A DNA stretch of 64,000 bases, from the NCBI RefSeq assembly GCF_009831655.1, contig NZ_WRPA01000001.1, positions 62,001 to 126,000 of the forward strand. The letters run 5' to 3'. The position numbers were made by a program, and so were the translations under genes. Shown here piece after piece: positions 8,937-18,328 of this stretch. The stretch comes from Shewanella insulae. Lineage in GTDB: Bacteria > Pseudomonadota > Gammaproteobacteria > Enterobacterales > Shewanellaceae. How positions within the stretch are numbered: position 1 is the first letter of the stretch; every line of letters begins with the position of its first letter. The notes below the pieces were generated by a model, which worked only from the letters and a program-made list of their open reading frames with translations, made no database searches and had not been told where the DNA came from.

Positions 8937-9181
8937 GACTGGGCCTCCTGCTCGTTCATCTTGGCGACGATCTCCTGATACAGGGCCAGGCTCTGCTCGG
9001 CGTCGGCCTTGTCTATCTTGTTCATCACGAAGCCGATATGGATCAGCACATAGTCGTCGAGGGCCAGTTGCTCGTCCATCAAGTGGCTGCTGACCTTACG
9101 CTTTACCCCAAGGGTCTCGACCGTCACGGCCTGCTCTTCGGGATGGAGTTCTACAATTCTTGAGGGGATAGATAAGCACAT
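8933..9181 (-). CDS. hypC: Hydrogenase maturation chaperone HypC
   Basis: HypC is a small cytoplasmic chaperone that shuttles the Fe(CN)2CO moiety from HypD to the hydrogenase large-subunit precursor. The 82-residue protein begins M-C-L-S-I-P, keeping the essential Cys2. Length and the conserved start match the family. It lies two bases after hypB and overlaps hypD by four bases. Confidence 0.95.
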   Translation of the reverse strand: MCLSIPSRIVELHPEEQAVTVETLGVKRKVSSHLMDEQLALDDYVLIHIGFVMNKIDKADAEQSLALYQEIVAKMNEQEAQS

Positions 9182-9183
9182 GA

Positions 9184-9963
9184 CTATTGGCTCCTGTGGG
9201 CGTTTAGCCAGTCGACCACGGCGCGCATGCTGTCGCCATCCTTGATGGAGGTGGTGATCACCTCGGCGTCTGGGTTGAGGCGTTTCACTTGGGTTCTGGC
9301 TTCTTCGACGCTGAAATCGAAGTGAGGCAGCAGGTCGGCCTTGGTGATCAACACCAGGTCGGCCTTGCGGAACATGACGGGGTATTTCTCTATCTTGTCG
9401 TCGCCTTCGGGCACAGACACCAGCACTATGTTGAAATGGGTGCCTACATCGTAAGAGGCGGGGCAGACCAGGTTACCCACGTTCTCTACGAAGCAGATAT
9501 CCAGCGGCGCCAGATCCACATGATGCAGGGCATCGTGCACCATGAAGGCGTCCAGGTGACAGGCTGAGCCGGTCTGGATCTGGAAGGCGGGAATGCCTTT
9601 GGCGGTGAGGCGGTCGGCATCGCGGGAGGTCTCTAAGTCCCCTTCGACCACGCCATAGTTGAGATCTGTGTACTCCTTGAGGTGCTCGAGCAGTGTGGTC
9701 TTGCCGCTGCCTGGGCTGCTCATCAGATTGAAGGCGGTAATCTTGTGGGCCTCGAAATGGCTGCGGTTGTGGGCCGCTTCGTGGTCGTTCTTATCGAGGA
9801 TCTTATGGATGACAGACAGGGTCTTCTTGTCATTGAGCTGAGGATTGCTATGCAGGGAGCCGTGGTCGTGATGATGTCCGTGGCTGTGCTCGTGGCTGTG
9901 TTCGTGATGATGATCATGGCTATGGTGATCCCGAGTGATAGAGCAGCCGCAGTCTTTACACAT
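9184..9963 (-). CDS. hypB: Hydrogenase nickel incorporation GTPase HypB
   Basis: HypB is the GTPase that drives nickel insertion with HypA. The protein starts M-C-K-D-C-G-C, the high-affinity nickel motif. A histidine-rich stretch (roughly residues 9-35) follows and probably serves nickel storage. The P-loop is S-S-P-G-S-G-K-T-T. ATG 9963 (259 residues) was preferred over an upstream TTG because GGAG lies six bases before it. A 151-bp gap separates it from hypF upstream, the largest break in the hyp operon, so an internal promoter is possible. Confidence 0.95.
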   Translation of the reverse strand: MCKDCGCSITRDHHSHDHHHEHSHEHSHGHHHDHGSLHSNPQLNDKKTLSVIHKILDKNDHEAAHNRSHFEAHKITAFNLMSSPGSGKTTLLEHLKEYTDLNYGVVEGDLETSRDADRLTAKGIPAFQIQTGSACHLDAFMVHDALHHVDLAPLDICFVENVGNLVCPASYDVGTHFNIVLVSVPEGDDKIEKYPVMFRKADLVLITKADLLPHFDFSVEEARTQVKRLNPDAEVITTSIKDGDSMRAVVDWLNAHRSQ

Positions 9964-10114
9964 AATGAACTCCAAAAAATCTAAGGCGTTAATGCCATTT
10001 TGCGCTAGGGGCCCGATGACTTCATTGACCCGGGTCAGTTTTAGGCAAAATCCTGTTAATCAAATTGGCTCGAGCGCCTATCGCAGGGCGATTTAGGGCG
10101 CGGCTCAAGCCTGG
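9964..10114. promoter_or_regulatory. Gap in hyp operon with 12-bp palindrome
   Basis: The operon is otherwise tightly packed. Here a perfect palindrome TGACCCGGGTCA lies at 10026-10037, upstream of hypB on the minus strand. It may be an operator for an internal promoter or chance. No assigned regulator has this site. Confidence 0.3.
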
Positions 10115-12484
10115 TTAATGCTTGTGTATGGCGTACCAGAGTTGCCCCAGGGCAATGCCGCCATCGTTAACCGGTACCTGATGCGAATCCAGCACCTTAA
10201 TCTTTGCCATCTCTAGGCGTTTGCGTGTCTCGCTGAGCAGGTAGCGGTTTTGAAACACGCCGCCGCAGAGCGCCACATCTAAGCCGCAATGCTTAACCGC
10301 GCAGTCGGTGACCGCTTGGGCCAGCGCGTTCATGAAGCCTCTGGCGATCAGGCTGCTTGCCTCTGGCTTGTGCTGCCACTTAAGCAGAGCATCTACCATC
10401 TGCGCCCAGAGGGCATCCAGCTGCCACACGCCGTCGATCTCACCGAGGCTAAAGGCCAGATCCGATGCCGCGAGCTCGCTTGCAAGTTGGGCTTCGCTGA
10501 CTTCATTGGCCTTGGCTTCGATCAACATGCCGGCCTGACCTTCAAACTGGGTGGTCTGCATCAGGCCCAGCAGGCAGGCGGTTGCATCAAACAGACGGCC
10601 GATGGAGCTGGTCATCTGGGTCGCGACTCCTTTCTGCCACAGGGTATGCAGGTTGCCGATGAGGCTGGCTGGCAATCCCTCGATTGCCGCCAGTGGCAGC
10701 GCCTTAATTTCATCTGGCGAGTAGCGCTGGAACAGCAGCGCCAGCATGATGCGGCGGGGATTTTTAATTGCCTGTTCGCCGCCGATCAGCGCCATAGGGC
10801 TTAGATGGGCGACGCGCTTGAAATCTGAGATATCGGCTAGCATGGCTTCGCCGCCCCAGAGTTGGCGCTCATCCCCGAGGCCCGTGCCATCGAAGCTGAA
10901 GCCCAGCACCTTGTCGGTAGTCTGGTTGACGGCCATGACGCTGAGGATATGGGCATAGTGGTGCTGCACCTGAGTGTAGGCGATGCCTAGTGCTTGCTTC
11001 TGCTGCTGCGCCCAGATGGTCGAGGCGTAGTCGGGGTGCTTGTCGCTCACCAGATGTTTGGGGCTGAACTGATACAGGCGCTTAAAGGTCGCCAGGGTGT
11101 CGATAAAATATTGCTCCGCCTCCAGGCTGAAGAGGTCGCCTATGTGCGAGCTGAGCACCAGGTTGCGGTCGAAGCCGAAGGCGATGCTGTTTTTCTGCTG
11201 GGCACCCACGGCCAAGGTTTCTTGGGGGACTTCTTCTGGCAGCGCCAGGGTTAGCGGCGCATAGCCCCGCGCCAGACGGATCACCTGCAGCTTGTCATCC
11301 ACCATCTGCACCACGCTATCGTCACAGCCGTTGAGGATCTCGCGGTTATGATCCAGCACGGCATCGACCACCTCGCCGAGGCGCTCGAAGATCTGCTCGG
11401 CGTGCGTGATGATGGGCTCGCCGCTGCGGTTGGCACTGGTGGCCACGAGCGGACGGTTTAGCCTGCTGAGCAGCAGTTGATGCAGCGGCGTGTAGGGCAG
11501 AAACAGCCCGAGTCTGTCGATGCCGGGGGCCACGGCCGGACTTAGTGTGTCGCTGTCGTTCGCATCGCTACTGGATTCTTCTTTGCTGAGCGCCTTTTGC
11601 AGCAGGGTGATGGGCCGCTCGGCGCTTTGCAGCAGTTGCCACTCGGCGTCGCTGCCGCTGGCCAATGTCTTGGCCATGTCGAGCGAGGTGCACATCACGG
11701 CGAAGGGCTTGGCCGGGCGCTGCTTACGGGATCTCAGCTGCATTACCGCCTTGTCATTGGTGGCATCGCATACCAGATGAAAGCCGCCCAGCCCCTTGAT
11801 GGCCAGCGTCTTGCCTTGGGCCAGCAGCTCGACGGCCAGGTCTAAAGCGGCGTTACGCTCACCAAGCAGGCGCTTATCCTGTGCCAGCAGGCTCAGCTGC
11901 GGGCCGCAATCCGGGCAGCTCACCGGCTGGGCGTGGTAGCGCCTGTCCAGCGGATTCTGATAGGCCGCCGCGCAGGCATCACACATGGCAAATTCAGCCA
12001 TGGCGGTGTTGGGCCTGTCATAGGGCAGGGCGCGGATCAGGGTATATCTGGGGCCGCAGTTAGTGCAGTTGGTAAAGGGGTACTGATAGTGACGGTTGCC
12101 GGGATCCATTATCTCATCGAGACACTCCTGGCAGCTGCTCTTGTCGCTGGAGACGGCCACCACCGCCTTGGCATCCGCCTGGCTGTGCACTATCTCGAAG
12201 CGGTCGCACTCTTCGAGTGGCAGTTCTGTCTGGCTCAGGCTATCGATGCGGGCAAGTGGCGGTGGCGTCTGAGTCAGGGCCTCGACGAAAGAGCTAATCG
12301 CCGCATCGCTGCCTTGCAGCTCCACCGTCACGCCTTTACTGTGGTTGAAGGTAAGGCCCAGCAGATCAAGCTCAGTGGCCCAGCGATAGACGAAGGGGCG
12401 AAAACCGACCCCCTGAACAATACCTGTGATGTCCAGCCTGACGCGCTTGGTCGTTGCCATGGACCTGTGTAAACCGGTCGACAT
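10115..12484 (-). CDS. hypF: Carbamoyltransferase HypF
   Basis: HypF uses carbamoyl phosphate and ATP to carbamoylate the C-terminal cysteine of HypE, the first step of cyanide ligand synthesis. Domains in order across 789 residues are: acylphosphatase (VQGVGFRPFVYRWA, about 22-100), paired zinc fingers (CQEC, CTNCGP, CDAC, CPDCGP, about 119-200), YrdC-like (about 205-390), and a Kae1-like C-terminal domain with the H-H-Y-A-H metal site. All catalytic signatures are present. A second start candidate lies at residue 9. It follows the HypF-like paralogue by one base. Confidence 0.95.
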   Translation of the reverse strand: MSTGLHRSMATTKRVRLDITGIVQGVGFRPFVYRWATELDLLGLTFNHSKGVTVELQGSDAAISSFVEALTQTPPPLARIDSLSQTELPLEECDRFEIVHSQADAKAVVAVSSDKSSCQECLDEIMDPGNRHYQYPFTNCTNCGPRYTLIRALPYDRPNTAMAEFAMCDACAAAYQNPLDRRYHAQPVSCPDCGPQLSLLAQDKRLLGERNAALDLAVELLAQGKTLAIKGLGGFHLVCDATNDKAVMQLRSRKQRPAKPFAVMCTSLDMAKTLASGSDAEWQLLQSAERPITLLQKALSKEESSSDANDSDTLSPAVAPGIDRLGLFLPYTPLHQLLLSRLNRPLVATSANRSGEPIITHAEQIFERLGEVVDAVLDHNREILNGCDDSVVQMVDDKLQVIRLARGYAPLTLALPEEVPQETLAVGAQQKNSIAFGFDRNLVLSSHIGDLFSLEAEQYFIDTLATFKRLYQFSPKHLVSDKHPDYASTIWAQQQKQALGIAYTQVQHHYAHILSVMAVNQTTDKVLGFSFDGTGLGDERQLWGGEAMLADISDFKRVAHLSPMALIGGEQAIKNPRRIMLALLFQRYSPDEIKALPLAAIEGLPASLIGNLHTLWQKGVATQMTSSIGRLFDATACLLGLMQTTQFEGQAGMLIEAKANEVSEAQLASELAASDLAFSLGEIDGVWQLDALWAQMVDALLKWQHKPEASSLIARGFMNALAQAVTDCAVKHCGLDVALCGGVFQNRYLLSETRKRLEMAKIKVLDSHQVPVNDGGIALGQLWYAIHKH

Positions 12485-12485
12485 G

Positions 12486-14243
12486 CTATAGCCTACGTTT
12501 CTTCAGCAGCAGGGCGCCGATAGCATGGTTGTTGCCATCGATCTCCAGCAGCTGGTTGTGCTTGAGCGGGAAGTTCTTGCCGACCCTTAGTGCGACCCGC
12601 TGACACAGCAGGGGGTTAACCCACTCGCTGCCGGCCAGGGCCACCGACTTGACCCCAAGGTTAAGATCCAGATGCTCAATCCAGTTAGCCAGGTAGTCGG
12701 CGAAGGAGTCGTGCATGCCAAAGGCCAGTTTCTGGCTGTCTCTGTCGTCGGCCAGACGGAAGCTGATCAGGCTGCCCAGTGTCTTACACCAGTTGAGGCT
12801 GCGATAGGCTTCGCCGCGGGTGAGCGGGTAGTCGATGCGCGGCGAGTTGCTGCCGCGATGGGCCATGGCTGCGGCCATCAGGGCGTCGTTGAGATCGCTC
12901 ACGCTCAGGGAACGCGTCTTGAGGCCCAGGATCACGGCGCCAACGGCCCAGAGGGCGCTGAGGCTATGGCGCTCGGCGGGCAGTTTAAGGTCCAGCAGCC
13001 TGAGATAGTCCTCGGGATAGCGCTGCTTAAACTTCTCCAGCACCTTGCGCTGTGGGCTCTGCTCCAGCTGATGGTAGATCTCATAGCCGTTTTCCGGCAG
13101 CTCCGGCAAGGCGAAGAAACGCTCGGCCTCACACTTGCCATCTAAGGTGTAGATCTGCCCGCCGTGGTCACGGCTGAGGTAGATGATGGCGCTGTTTTTA
13201 CTCAGACCATGTTCAAGATTCACGCTATGCAGGGCGCACTGGGCCAGCTCTTCATGGGTCAAGTTAACCGGGCTCAGCTCGCTGCGGCGGGCCTCGACTT
13301 CACTGCCTTGTTCCAGCAGATAGTGGCCGCCCTGCTTGTCGCTGTGGCTGGCGTAGTAATAGGTGTCCTTGCCCGCCAGTAACACGGCATCATGTAGAGC
13401 TCGTTTTGGCGAGTCGATGCGCAGGGCGTTTGGCGCCTTTGTGCGGATCTCGGCCCATTGGCCGTCGATATAGGCGAGCGCCTCGCCCTGCGCGGGATCA
13501 TTTAAATAGACCCAGTCTATGCCATGCTGGCGCAGATGTTCGGCCAGGATCACCAAGAGGCGGTTGTAGGCGAAGCAAAGATCGTACAGGGGCTCCCTTA
13601 ATTTAGGATGATCTTTGATGGGCCGCACACAGATGAGCGGCTTCTCTATACTCGATAACGCCAGCACCTGAGGATCGCTCAGGTGGAACTGGGCATTGAG
13701 GGTGTTGGGATTACAGACAAGCAGGCGAGGGCGCTGGGGACTGGAGATCGGATTTAGGCTCAGGTGAATGCCGCCTGGCAGCTTGAGTTCACCCTGGGTC
13801 ATCAGGGCCTGATACATGGCCCGGATATCACCCGCGGTGAGGCCGTGATACGCCAGTTGGATGCGTTGCTCGCCGTGGCAGCAGTCGCAGCTTAGATCCA
13901 GCTGGCCAAACTCTGGCGCCTGATTGTCGCCAAATTGCGGCGCACATTGTTGGCAAAACTCCTGAGTCAGCGGCTGGGTGGCTAAGGGCTTCTTGCTGCC
14001 TGTGGGGGCGTCAACCAGGGCGATGCGGGAGTCTGTCAGCCAGACGGAAATGAGAAAATCCTGGGCGATGGCATCGGCCAGGGTTTCCAGCTCGCTCTGT
14101 TTGCCCTCGGCCTCGATAAAATAGGCGCCGTCCTGGTGGCCAATATGGATGTTTAGGTTCGCGTAATTTAGGTATTCGTTACATAAATGCGCGTAAAGCG
14201 GCACCTGCCGTGAGCAGGTAAATTCAAATTTGATTGTCTTCAT
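12486..14243 (-). CDS. Degenerate HypF-like paralogue, function unknown
   Basis: This is a 585-residue protein between hyaD and hypF. Its layout resembles a worn-down HypF. An acylphosphatase-like region (about 1-80) lacks the VQGVGFRP signature. A Cys pair region (CQQC, then CDCC, about 97-125) follows. Next is a stretch resembling the YrdC linker (LSDPQVLAL-EKPLICVRP), and a C-terminal Kae1-like fold (ALAGS-NPLL, then IDGNNHAIGALLL). The HHxxH metal motif of HypF is absent. It overlaps hyaD by 20 bp and is one base from hypF, so it is expressed with them. A non-catalytic accessory role in maturation is inferred. The relationship to HypF is my reading of scattered motifs, not an alignment. 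Confidence 0.7.
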   Translation of the reverse strand: MKTIKFEFTCSRQVPLYAHLCNEYLNYANLNIHIGHQDGAYFIEAEGKQSELETLADAIAQDFLISVWLTDSRIALVDAPTGSKKPLATQPLTQEFCQQCAPQFGDNQAPEFGQLDLSCDCCHGEQRIQLAYHGLTAGDIRAMYQALMTQGELKLPGGIHLSLNPISSPQRPRLLVCNPNTLNAQFHLSDPQVLALSSIEKPLICVRPIKDHPKLREPLYDLCFAYNRLLVILAEHLRQHGIDWVYLNDPAQGEALAYIDGQWAEIRTKAPNALRIDSPKRALHDAVLLAGKDTYYYASHSDKQGGHYLLEQGSEVEARRSELSPVNLTHEELAQCALHSVNLEHGLSKNSAIIYLSRDHGGQIYTLDGKCEAERFFALPELPENGYEIYHQLEQSPQRKVLEKFKQRYPEDYLRLLDLKLPAERHSLSALWAVGAVILGLKTRSLSVSDLNDALMAAAMAHRGSNSPRIDYPLTRGEAYRSLNWCKTLGSLISFRLADDRDSQKLAFGMHDSFADYLANWIEHLDLNLGVKSVALAGSEWVNPLLCQRVALRVGKNFPLKHNQLLEIDGNNHAIGALLLKKRRL

Positions 14244-14787
14244 CTAGGATCACACCGCGCTTATAAGAATCTGGAATGAGCGTTTCAATGGCCAAATCCT
14301 TGACTCGAGTGACCTCGAAACCTAAGGATTTGAAGTGGTTGAGTATTGTCGTTTCCATCAGGGGAACGGCGGCGGCGACACTCGGGGTGAGTCCCAGTGT
14401 CATAGGTTCGAGTACGGTTGGCGTGCAGCCAAGTACGAAAGTTTTCGGTCTGTCTCCGACCATTTCCATCATGGTCAATGTCTGTAACATCTCCACCTCG
14501 TGTGCGCTTCCTTGCCAATCGATCTCGCTGGGAGCCTTGTCGAAATCGAAAAAATAGACCTCTCCCGGTCCCACGCCGTGGGCGTTGACCGTATCTACTA
14601 CCACAAGATAGTCGTATTTACAGATAATGGGAATTAGCCCTTGGGCTAAGGTGCCACCATCCATCACATCGAGTTGATGGGACGGATGGCTAAAGCGATA
14701 GTTTTCTTGCAGGTAATTGACAAAATGTACGCCGATCCCTTCATCGGCGTACAGCACATTACCAATACCGAGTAACAGTATTTTCAT
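14224..14787 (-). CDS. hyaD: Hydrogenase maturation endopeptidase HyaD
   Basis: HyaD removes the C-terminal tail of the large subunit HyaB after nickel insertion. The 187-residue protein opens with LLLGIGNVLYADEGIG, the family signature. The nickel-sensing acidic residue (Glu in A-D-E-G), the Asp of V-D-T and a candidate metal His in S-A-H-E-V-E-M match the M52 protease pattern. HyaB, encoded upstream, carries a 20-residue cleavable tail. It lies 11 bp after hyaC. Confidence 0.93.
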   Translation of the reverse strand: MKILLLGIGNVLYADEGIGVHFVNYLQENYRFSHPSHQLDVMDGGTLAQGLIPIICKYDYLVVVDTVNAHGVGPGEVYFFDFDKAPSEIDWQGSAHEVEMLQTLTMMEMVGDRPKTFVLGCTPTVLEPMTLGLTPSVAAAVPLMETTILNHFKSLGFEVTRVKDLAIETLIPDSYKRGVILDEDNQI

Positions 14788-14798
14788 GGCGCCCTTAT

Positions 14799-15470
14799 TT
14801 AGTGTTTCTTAGGATGGTAGTCATAGCCAGAGACGATGGAATCTACCGAATTATGTTTAAATCTGATGCCGGTCCAAACCGCCATATAGACGTGGATCAC
14901 CACGAAGATAATAAACACCCAAGTAAAGTAATGGTGCCAGATCCGCACCTGGGCCAGTCCACCCATGGCGCCTGTCAACCATGCTGCCATGTCGCCTAAC
15001 ATGCCGCCGAGGCCGAGATGATAGACATTGGCATACAATGCCAGGCCCGTGATACAGATAAGCACTGCAATCACTGATACGGCAAAGTAGGTGACAAACT
15101 GCAAGGGGCCGTAAACGCCTTTCTTGTCCAGGTGTCCCATCCAGAGATAGGACTTAAGCTGCACTATCCAGCTGTTGACACTGGTGACGTCCTTAAAGGA
15201 GCGCCGCTCTATGTCGCTCTTGCCGAAGAAGAACAGATAGGCCCTGGCGAGTGTGATGGCACACAGCACGAAGCCGAAGATCAGGTGGGCGAACCTCACC
15301 CATCCCTGTACCAGTACATCCGAGCTGCTTGGCGCTACCAAGAAGGGCCAGGCAATATAGAAGCCTGTGATCACAAGAACCAGTATGGAGAGCGCTCGCA
15401 ACCAGTGAAAAATCCTGATCGCGGCGCTAAAGATAAAGGCTCTCTCATAGGGTACATTGGTTGTAGCCAT
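14799..15470 (-). CDS. hyaC: Ni/Fe-hydrogenase b-type cytochrome HyaC
   Basis: HyaC is the membrane cytochrome b that anchors the hydrogenase and passes electrons from H2 to the quinone pool. The 223-residue protein has about four hydrophobic helices with histidines placed for haem ligation (IRIFHW, VRFAHLIFG, IWHHYFTW). ATG 15470 was chosen because AGGAG sits seven bases upstream and the gap to the hyaB stop becomes 10 bp; a start 15 codons earlier would overlap hyaB. Confidence 0.94.
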   Translation of the reverse strand: MATTNVPYERAFIFSAAIRIFHWLRALSILVLVITGFYIAWPFLVAPSSSDVLVQGWVRFAHLIFGFVLCAITLARAYLFFFGKSDIERRSFKDVTSVNSWIVQLKSYLWMGHLDKKGVYGPLQFVTYFAVSVIAVLICITGLALYANVYHLGLGGMLGDMAAWLTGAMGGLAQVRIWHHYFTWVFIIFVVIHVYMAVWTGIRFKHNSVDSIVSGYDYHPKKH

Positions 15471-15480
15471 GAGTTGCTCC

Positions 15481-17187
15481 TTAGTTATTGCCGTTTGGGT
15501 CGATACGGAACTCACCTAGATCTTGACCCTTATAGTCCATCACATGTACCGAACAGGCCATACATGGGTCGAACGAGTGAATGATACGTATCACTTCCAG
15601 TGGTTTAGTCGGATCTTCTAGCTTGAGTCCCATCAGTGCTGCCTCATAAGGACCCACCTTACCGGCGGCGTCCACAGGGCCAGCGTTCCAGGTAGTGGGG
15701 ACCACCGCCTGATAGTTCTCCACCAGACCGTTCTTGATGCGGATCCAGTGGCTGAGCATGCCGCGCGGCGCCTCGATCATGGCGTGGCCGACATACTCCT
15801 TGTTGGGATCTATCTCTGGTAGCACATAGGTAGACTCGTCAACCAACAGGTTGTTGATCAGGGCATCGAAGGTCTTGAGACCCTCTTCGGCTACAATCAC
15901 AGTCTGTAGCATGCGCGCCGCGGTGCGACCAAGGGTGGTGAACAGGGCTTCAACCGGCAGACCGGTGACTTCCAGCAGGCCGTTAACCGCATCGACCACC
16001 ACCTTGTTGCCGCGGGCGTAGCTGACCAACAGGCTAGAGAGGGGACCCACTTCCACCGGCTCGCCTTGGTAGCGAGGCGACTTCACCCAGCTGTACTTGC
16101 CGTCGCCATCCAGGGTTGGCAGCTTGCCGTAGACGGTGTCGCGCTCCACAAAACCTGTGTAGTTAGGCACTGTGGTACCGTCATAAGGATGCTGTGGCTC
16201 GTTGGCATCGTACCAGGCGTGGCTCACGTCTTCTTTAATCAGATCCGGGTTGATGTCGGTGACATTGGCCAGATCGCCGTTCATGATCACGCCCTGGTCG
16301 AACATGTACTGTCCGTCGGCCAACACGAAGTCGTTGGTGGCCAGGAAGTTCTTCACATTGACGCCGCCCAGCACGCTAGGCTCGCCGCCGAAGGCTTCGG
16401 CCGCCATGACGATATCGGCCTTATAGGCACGGTGGATAAAGTCGGTCACTATGGCGTGCTTCTGTTTCCACTCCTGCAGACGGGCAGGGCTTAACATGTC
16501 GCGCACCGAGGTGACACCACCGACGACCAGTGACTGTGGATGGGGCTGCTTACCACCGAAGATGGCCAGCATCTCGGCCGCAACGCGTTGGACTTCCAGT
16601 GCCTTGAGGTAGTGAGACAGGGCGATCAGGTTCTGCTCAGGGGTAAACTTATAGGTGCCGTTGCCCCAGTAGGCGTTGGCGAAGGGGCCGAGCTTACCGG
16701 TTTCGACGAAGCCTTTGACGCGCTCTTGTACCGCGCGCAGTTCACCCTCGCCGGCGGCGATAGGCTTGTCTGTGTACTTGAGGGCCACTTGTGCGGCGGC
16801 GGCCGGATCGGCATTCAGCGCCGAGACTACATCTACCCAGTCCAGGCCGTGTAGGTGGTAGAAGTGCACTATATGGTCATGCATGTAGAGGGATGTCTGC
16901 ATGAGCGAGCGAAGGTATTTGGCGTTAAGCGGGATCTTCACCCCTAAGGCGTTTTCCACCGCCTCGGTACCACAACGATAGTGTGAATAGGTACAGACAC
17001 CACAGATACGCTGCACGATCAGGCCAACGTCCATCGGCGTACGGCCCTTGAGGATCACCTCGATGCCGCGCCACAGGGTGGAGGAGGACCAGGCTTTTTG
17101 AACAACATTATTTTCGTCGACTTCGACCTCGACGCGCAGATGGCCTTCGATACGAGTGATAGGGTCGATAACTACACGTTTGCTCAT
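15481..17187 (-). CDS. hyaB: [NiFe]-hydrogenase large subunit HyaB
   Basis: This is the catalytic subunit of the membrane-bound uptake hydrogenase, oxidising H2 on the periplasmic face. Two nickel-binding motifs are intact: R60-I-C62-G-V-C65 and D540-P-C542-M-A-C545-S-V-H548. HyaD should cleave after H548, removing 20 residues. The start at ATG 17187 (568 residues) follows AGGAGG at nine bases; a longer frame would run into hyaA. Export occurs with the Tat-signal-bearing small subunit HyaA. Confidence 0.97.
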   Translation of the reverse strand: MSKRVVIDPITRIEGHLRVEVEVDENNVVQKAWSSSTLWRGIEVILKGRTPMDVGLIVQRICGVCTYSHYRCGTEAVENALGVKIPLNAKYLRSLMQTSLYMHDHIVHFYHLHGLDWVDVVSALNADPAAAAQVALKYTDKPIAAGEGELRAVQERVKGFVETGKLGPFANAYWGNGTYKFTPEQNLIALSHYLKALEVQRVAAEMLAIFGGKQPHPQSLVVGGVTSVRDMLSPARLQEWKQKHAIVTDFIHRAYKADIVMAAEAFGGEPSVLGGVNVKNFLATNDFVLADGQYMFDQGVIMNGDLANVTDINPDLIKEDVSHAWYDANEPQHPYDGTTVPNYTGFVERDTVYGKLPTLDGDGKYSWVKSPRYQGEPVEVGPLSSLLVSYARGNKVVVDAVNGLLEVTGLPVEALFTTLGRTAARMLQTVIVAEEGLKTFDALINNLLVDESTYVLPEIDPNKEYVGHAMIEAPRGMLSHWIRIKNGLVENYQAVVPTTWNAGPVDAAGKVGPYEAALMGLKLEDPTKPLEVIRIIHSFDPCMACSVHVMDYKGQDLGEFRIDPNGNN

Positions 17188-17191
17188 TGAA

Positions 17192-18328
17192 TTAGTCCTC
17201 CTTCGAATTGGCAAATACGCTGGCAACAGCATGAGCGCCGATACCTACAGCTGTGGCACCCAAGATCACTGCGCCGACGGTATCGGCCGTTGCGTCCAGT
17301 CCGTGAAGGAGCTGTCTGCCAAGGGGTTTTTCAAAGTCGGCCATGTCGTCCCAGAAGTTAGGCTCGGAGCAGCCCATACATCCGTGACCCGCAAGTACCG
17401 GCCAACTGGTGTGGTGATTGAATCTTTCTGTGGGGCAATTGTTATAGGTATAAGGCCCTTTACATCCCACTTTATAGAGGCAGTAGCCTTCTTTCGCGCC
17501 TTCATCGCCAAACTGCTCGACGAACTCGCCCGCGTCGAAGCGGCCGCGACGCTCACAGTTATCGTGAACCCGTGCGCCGTAGGCCCACTTAGGACGGTTG
17601 AACATATCCAGTGCTGGCAGCTTGCCGAACATGATGAAATACATCAGGGTGCCGACAATGTTCTTCTCGCTTGGTGGACAGCCACCCAGGTTGACCACTG
17701 TCTTGTTGACCACCTTGTCGACGCCCTTGGCACCGGTTGGGTTAGGAGCGGCAGCCTGTACACCACCGAAGGAGGCACAGGTACCTACAGAGACGATCGC
17801 TGCGGCGCCTTCGGCGGCGTGGTGGATGATCTCAAGGCCGGTGTGACCCTTACAGCCAACGGTGAGGAAGGCACCGTTATTGGCGGTGGGGATGGCACCC
17901 TCTACGGCCAGCAGGTAGTTACCCTTGTAGGCCTCCAGTGCGTGTTCCAGGTTTTCTTCGGCTTGCCAACCGGCGGCGGCCATCAGGGTTTCATGGTATT
18001 CCAATGAAACATGGTCGAAGATCAGCGAGTCGAGGTTAGGAGTATCGGCACGAACCAGAGATTCTGAGCAGCCGGTACATTCCGCCATGTGCAACCAGAT
18101 CAGTGGCACGCGATCCGCCAATTCGGCGGCTTCGGCAACCAGAGTGCTAAAGGGGAGCGGCAACGCTAACATGGCGGTGACGGCGGCGCTCCATTTCATA
18201 AAGTCTCGGCGGGTAATGCCATGCTCTTCCATCTTGTCTTGCAATGTATGAGCATGACGAGGCGCTAAGCGACGTAACTCTTCGAGGCGTGCTTGGCCTT
18301 GTTGGTATAAGGCGGCATGTGTGTCCAT
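17192..18328 (-). CDS. hyaA: [NiFe]-hydrogenase small subunit HyaA
   Basis: HyaA is the iron-sulfur electron-transfer subunit. The Tat signal is T-R40-R41-D-F-M-K followed by a hydrophobic stretch to about residue 70. Cluster-binding cysteines appear from MAECTGCSES onward and again in GHGCMGCSEPNFWD. A C-terminal transmembrane helix (AVILGATAVGIGAHAVASVF) anchors the enzyme to HyaC. It is the first gene of the operon. The upstream region contains an FNR-type site, in keeping with anaerobic expression. Confidence 0.97.
   Translation of the reverse strand: MDTHAALYQQGQARLEELRRLAPRHAHTLQDKMEEHGITRRDFMKWSAAVTAMLALPLPFSTLVAEAAELADRVPLIWLHMAECTGCSESLVRADTPNLDSLIFDHVSLEYHETLMAAAGWQAEENLEHALEAYKGNYLLAVEGAIPTANNGAFLTVGCKGHTGLEIIHHAAEGAAAIVSVGTCASFGGVQAAAPNPTGAKGVDKVVNKTVVNLGGCPPSEKNIVGTLMYFIMFGKLPALDMFNRPKWAYGARVHDNCERRGRFDAGEFVEQFGDEGAKEGYCLYKVGCKGPYTYNNCPTERFNHHTSWPVLAGHGCMGCSEPNFWDDMADFEKPLGRQLLHGLDATADTVGAVILGATAVGIGAHAVASVFANSKED

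Noticed and set aside
9289..9567. Long plus-strand frames antisense to hyp genes
   Set aside because: They are shadows of high-GC coding sequence on the other strand.
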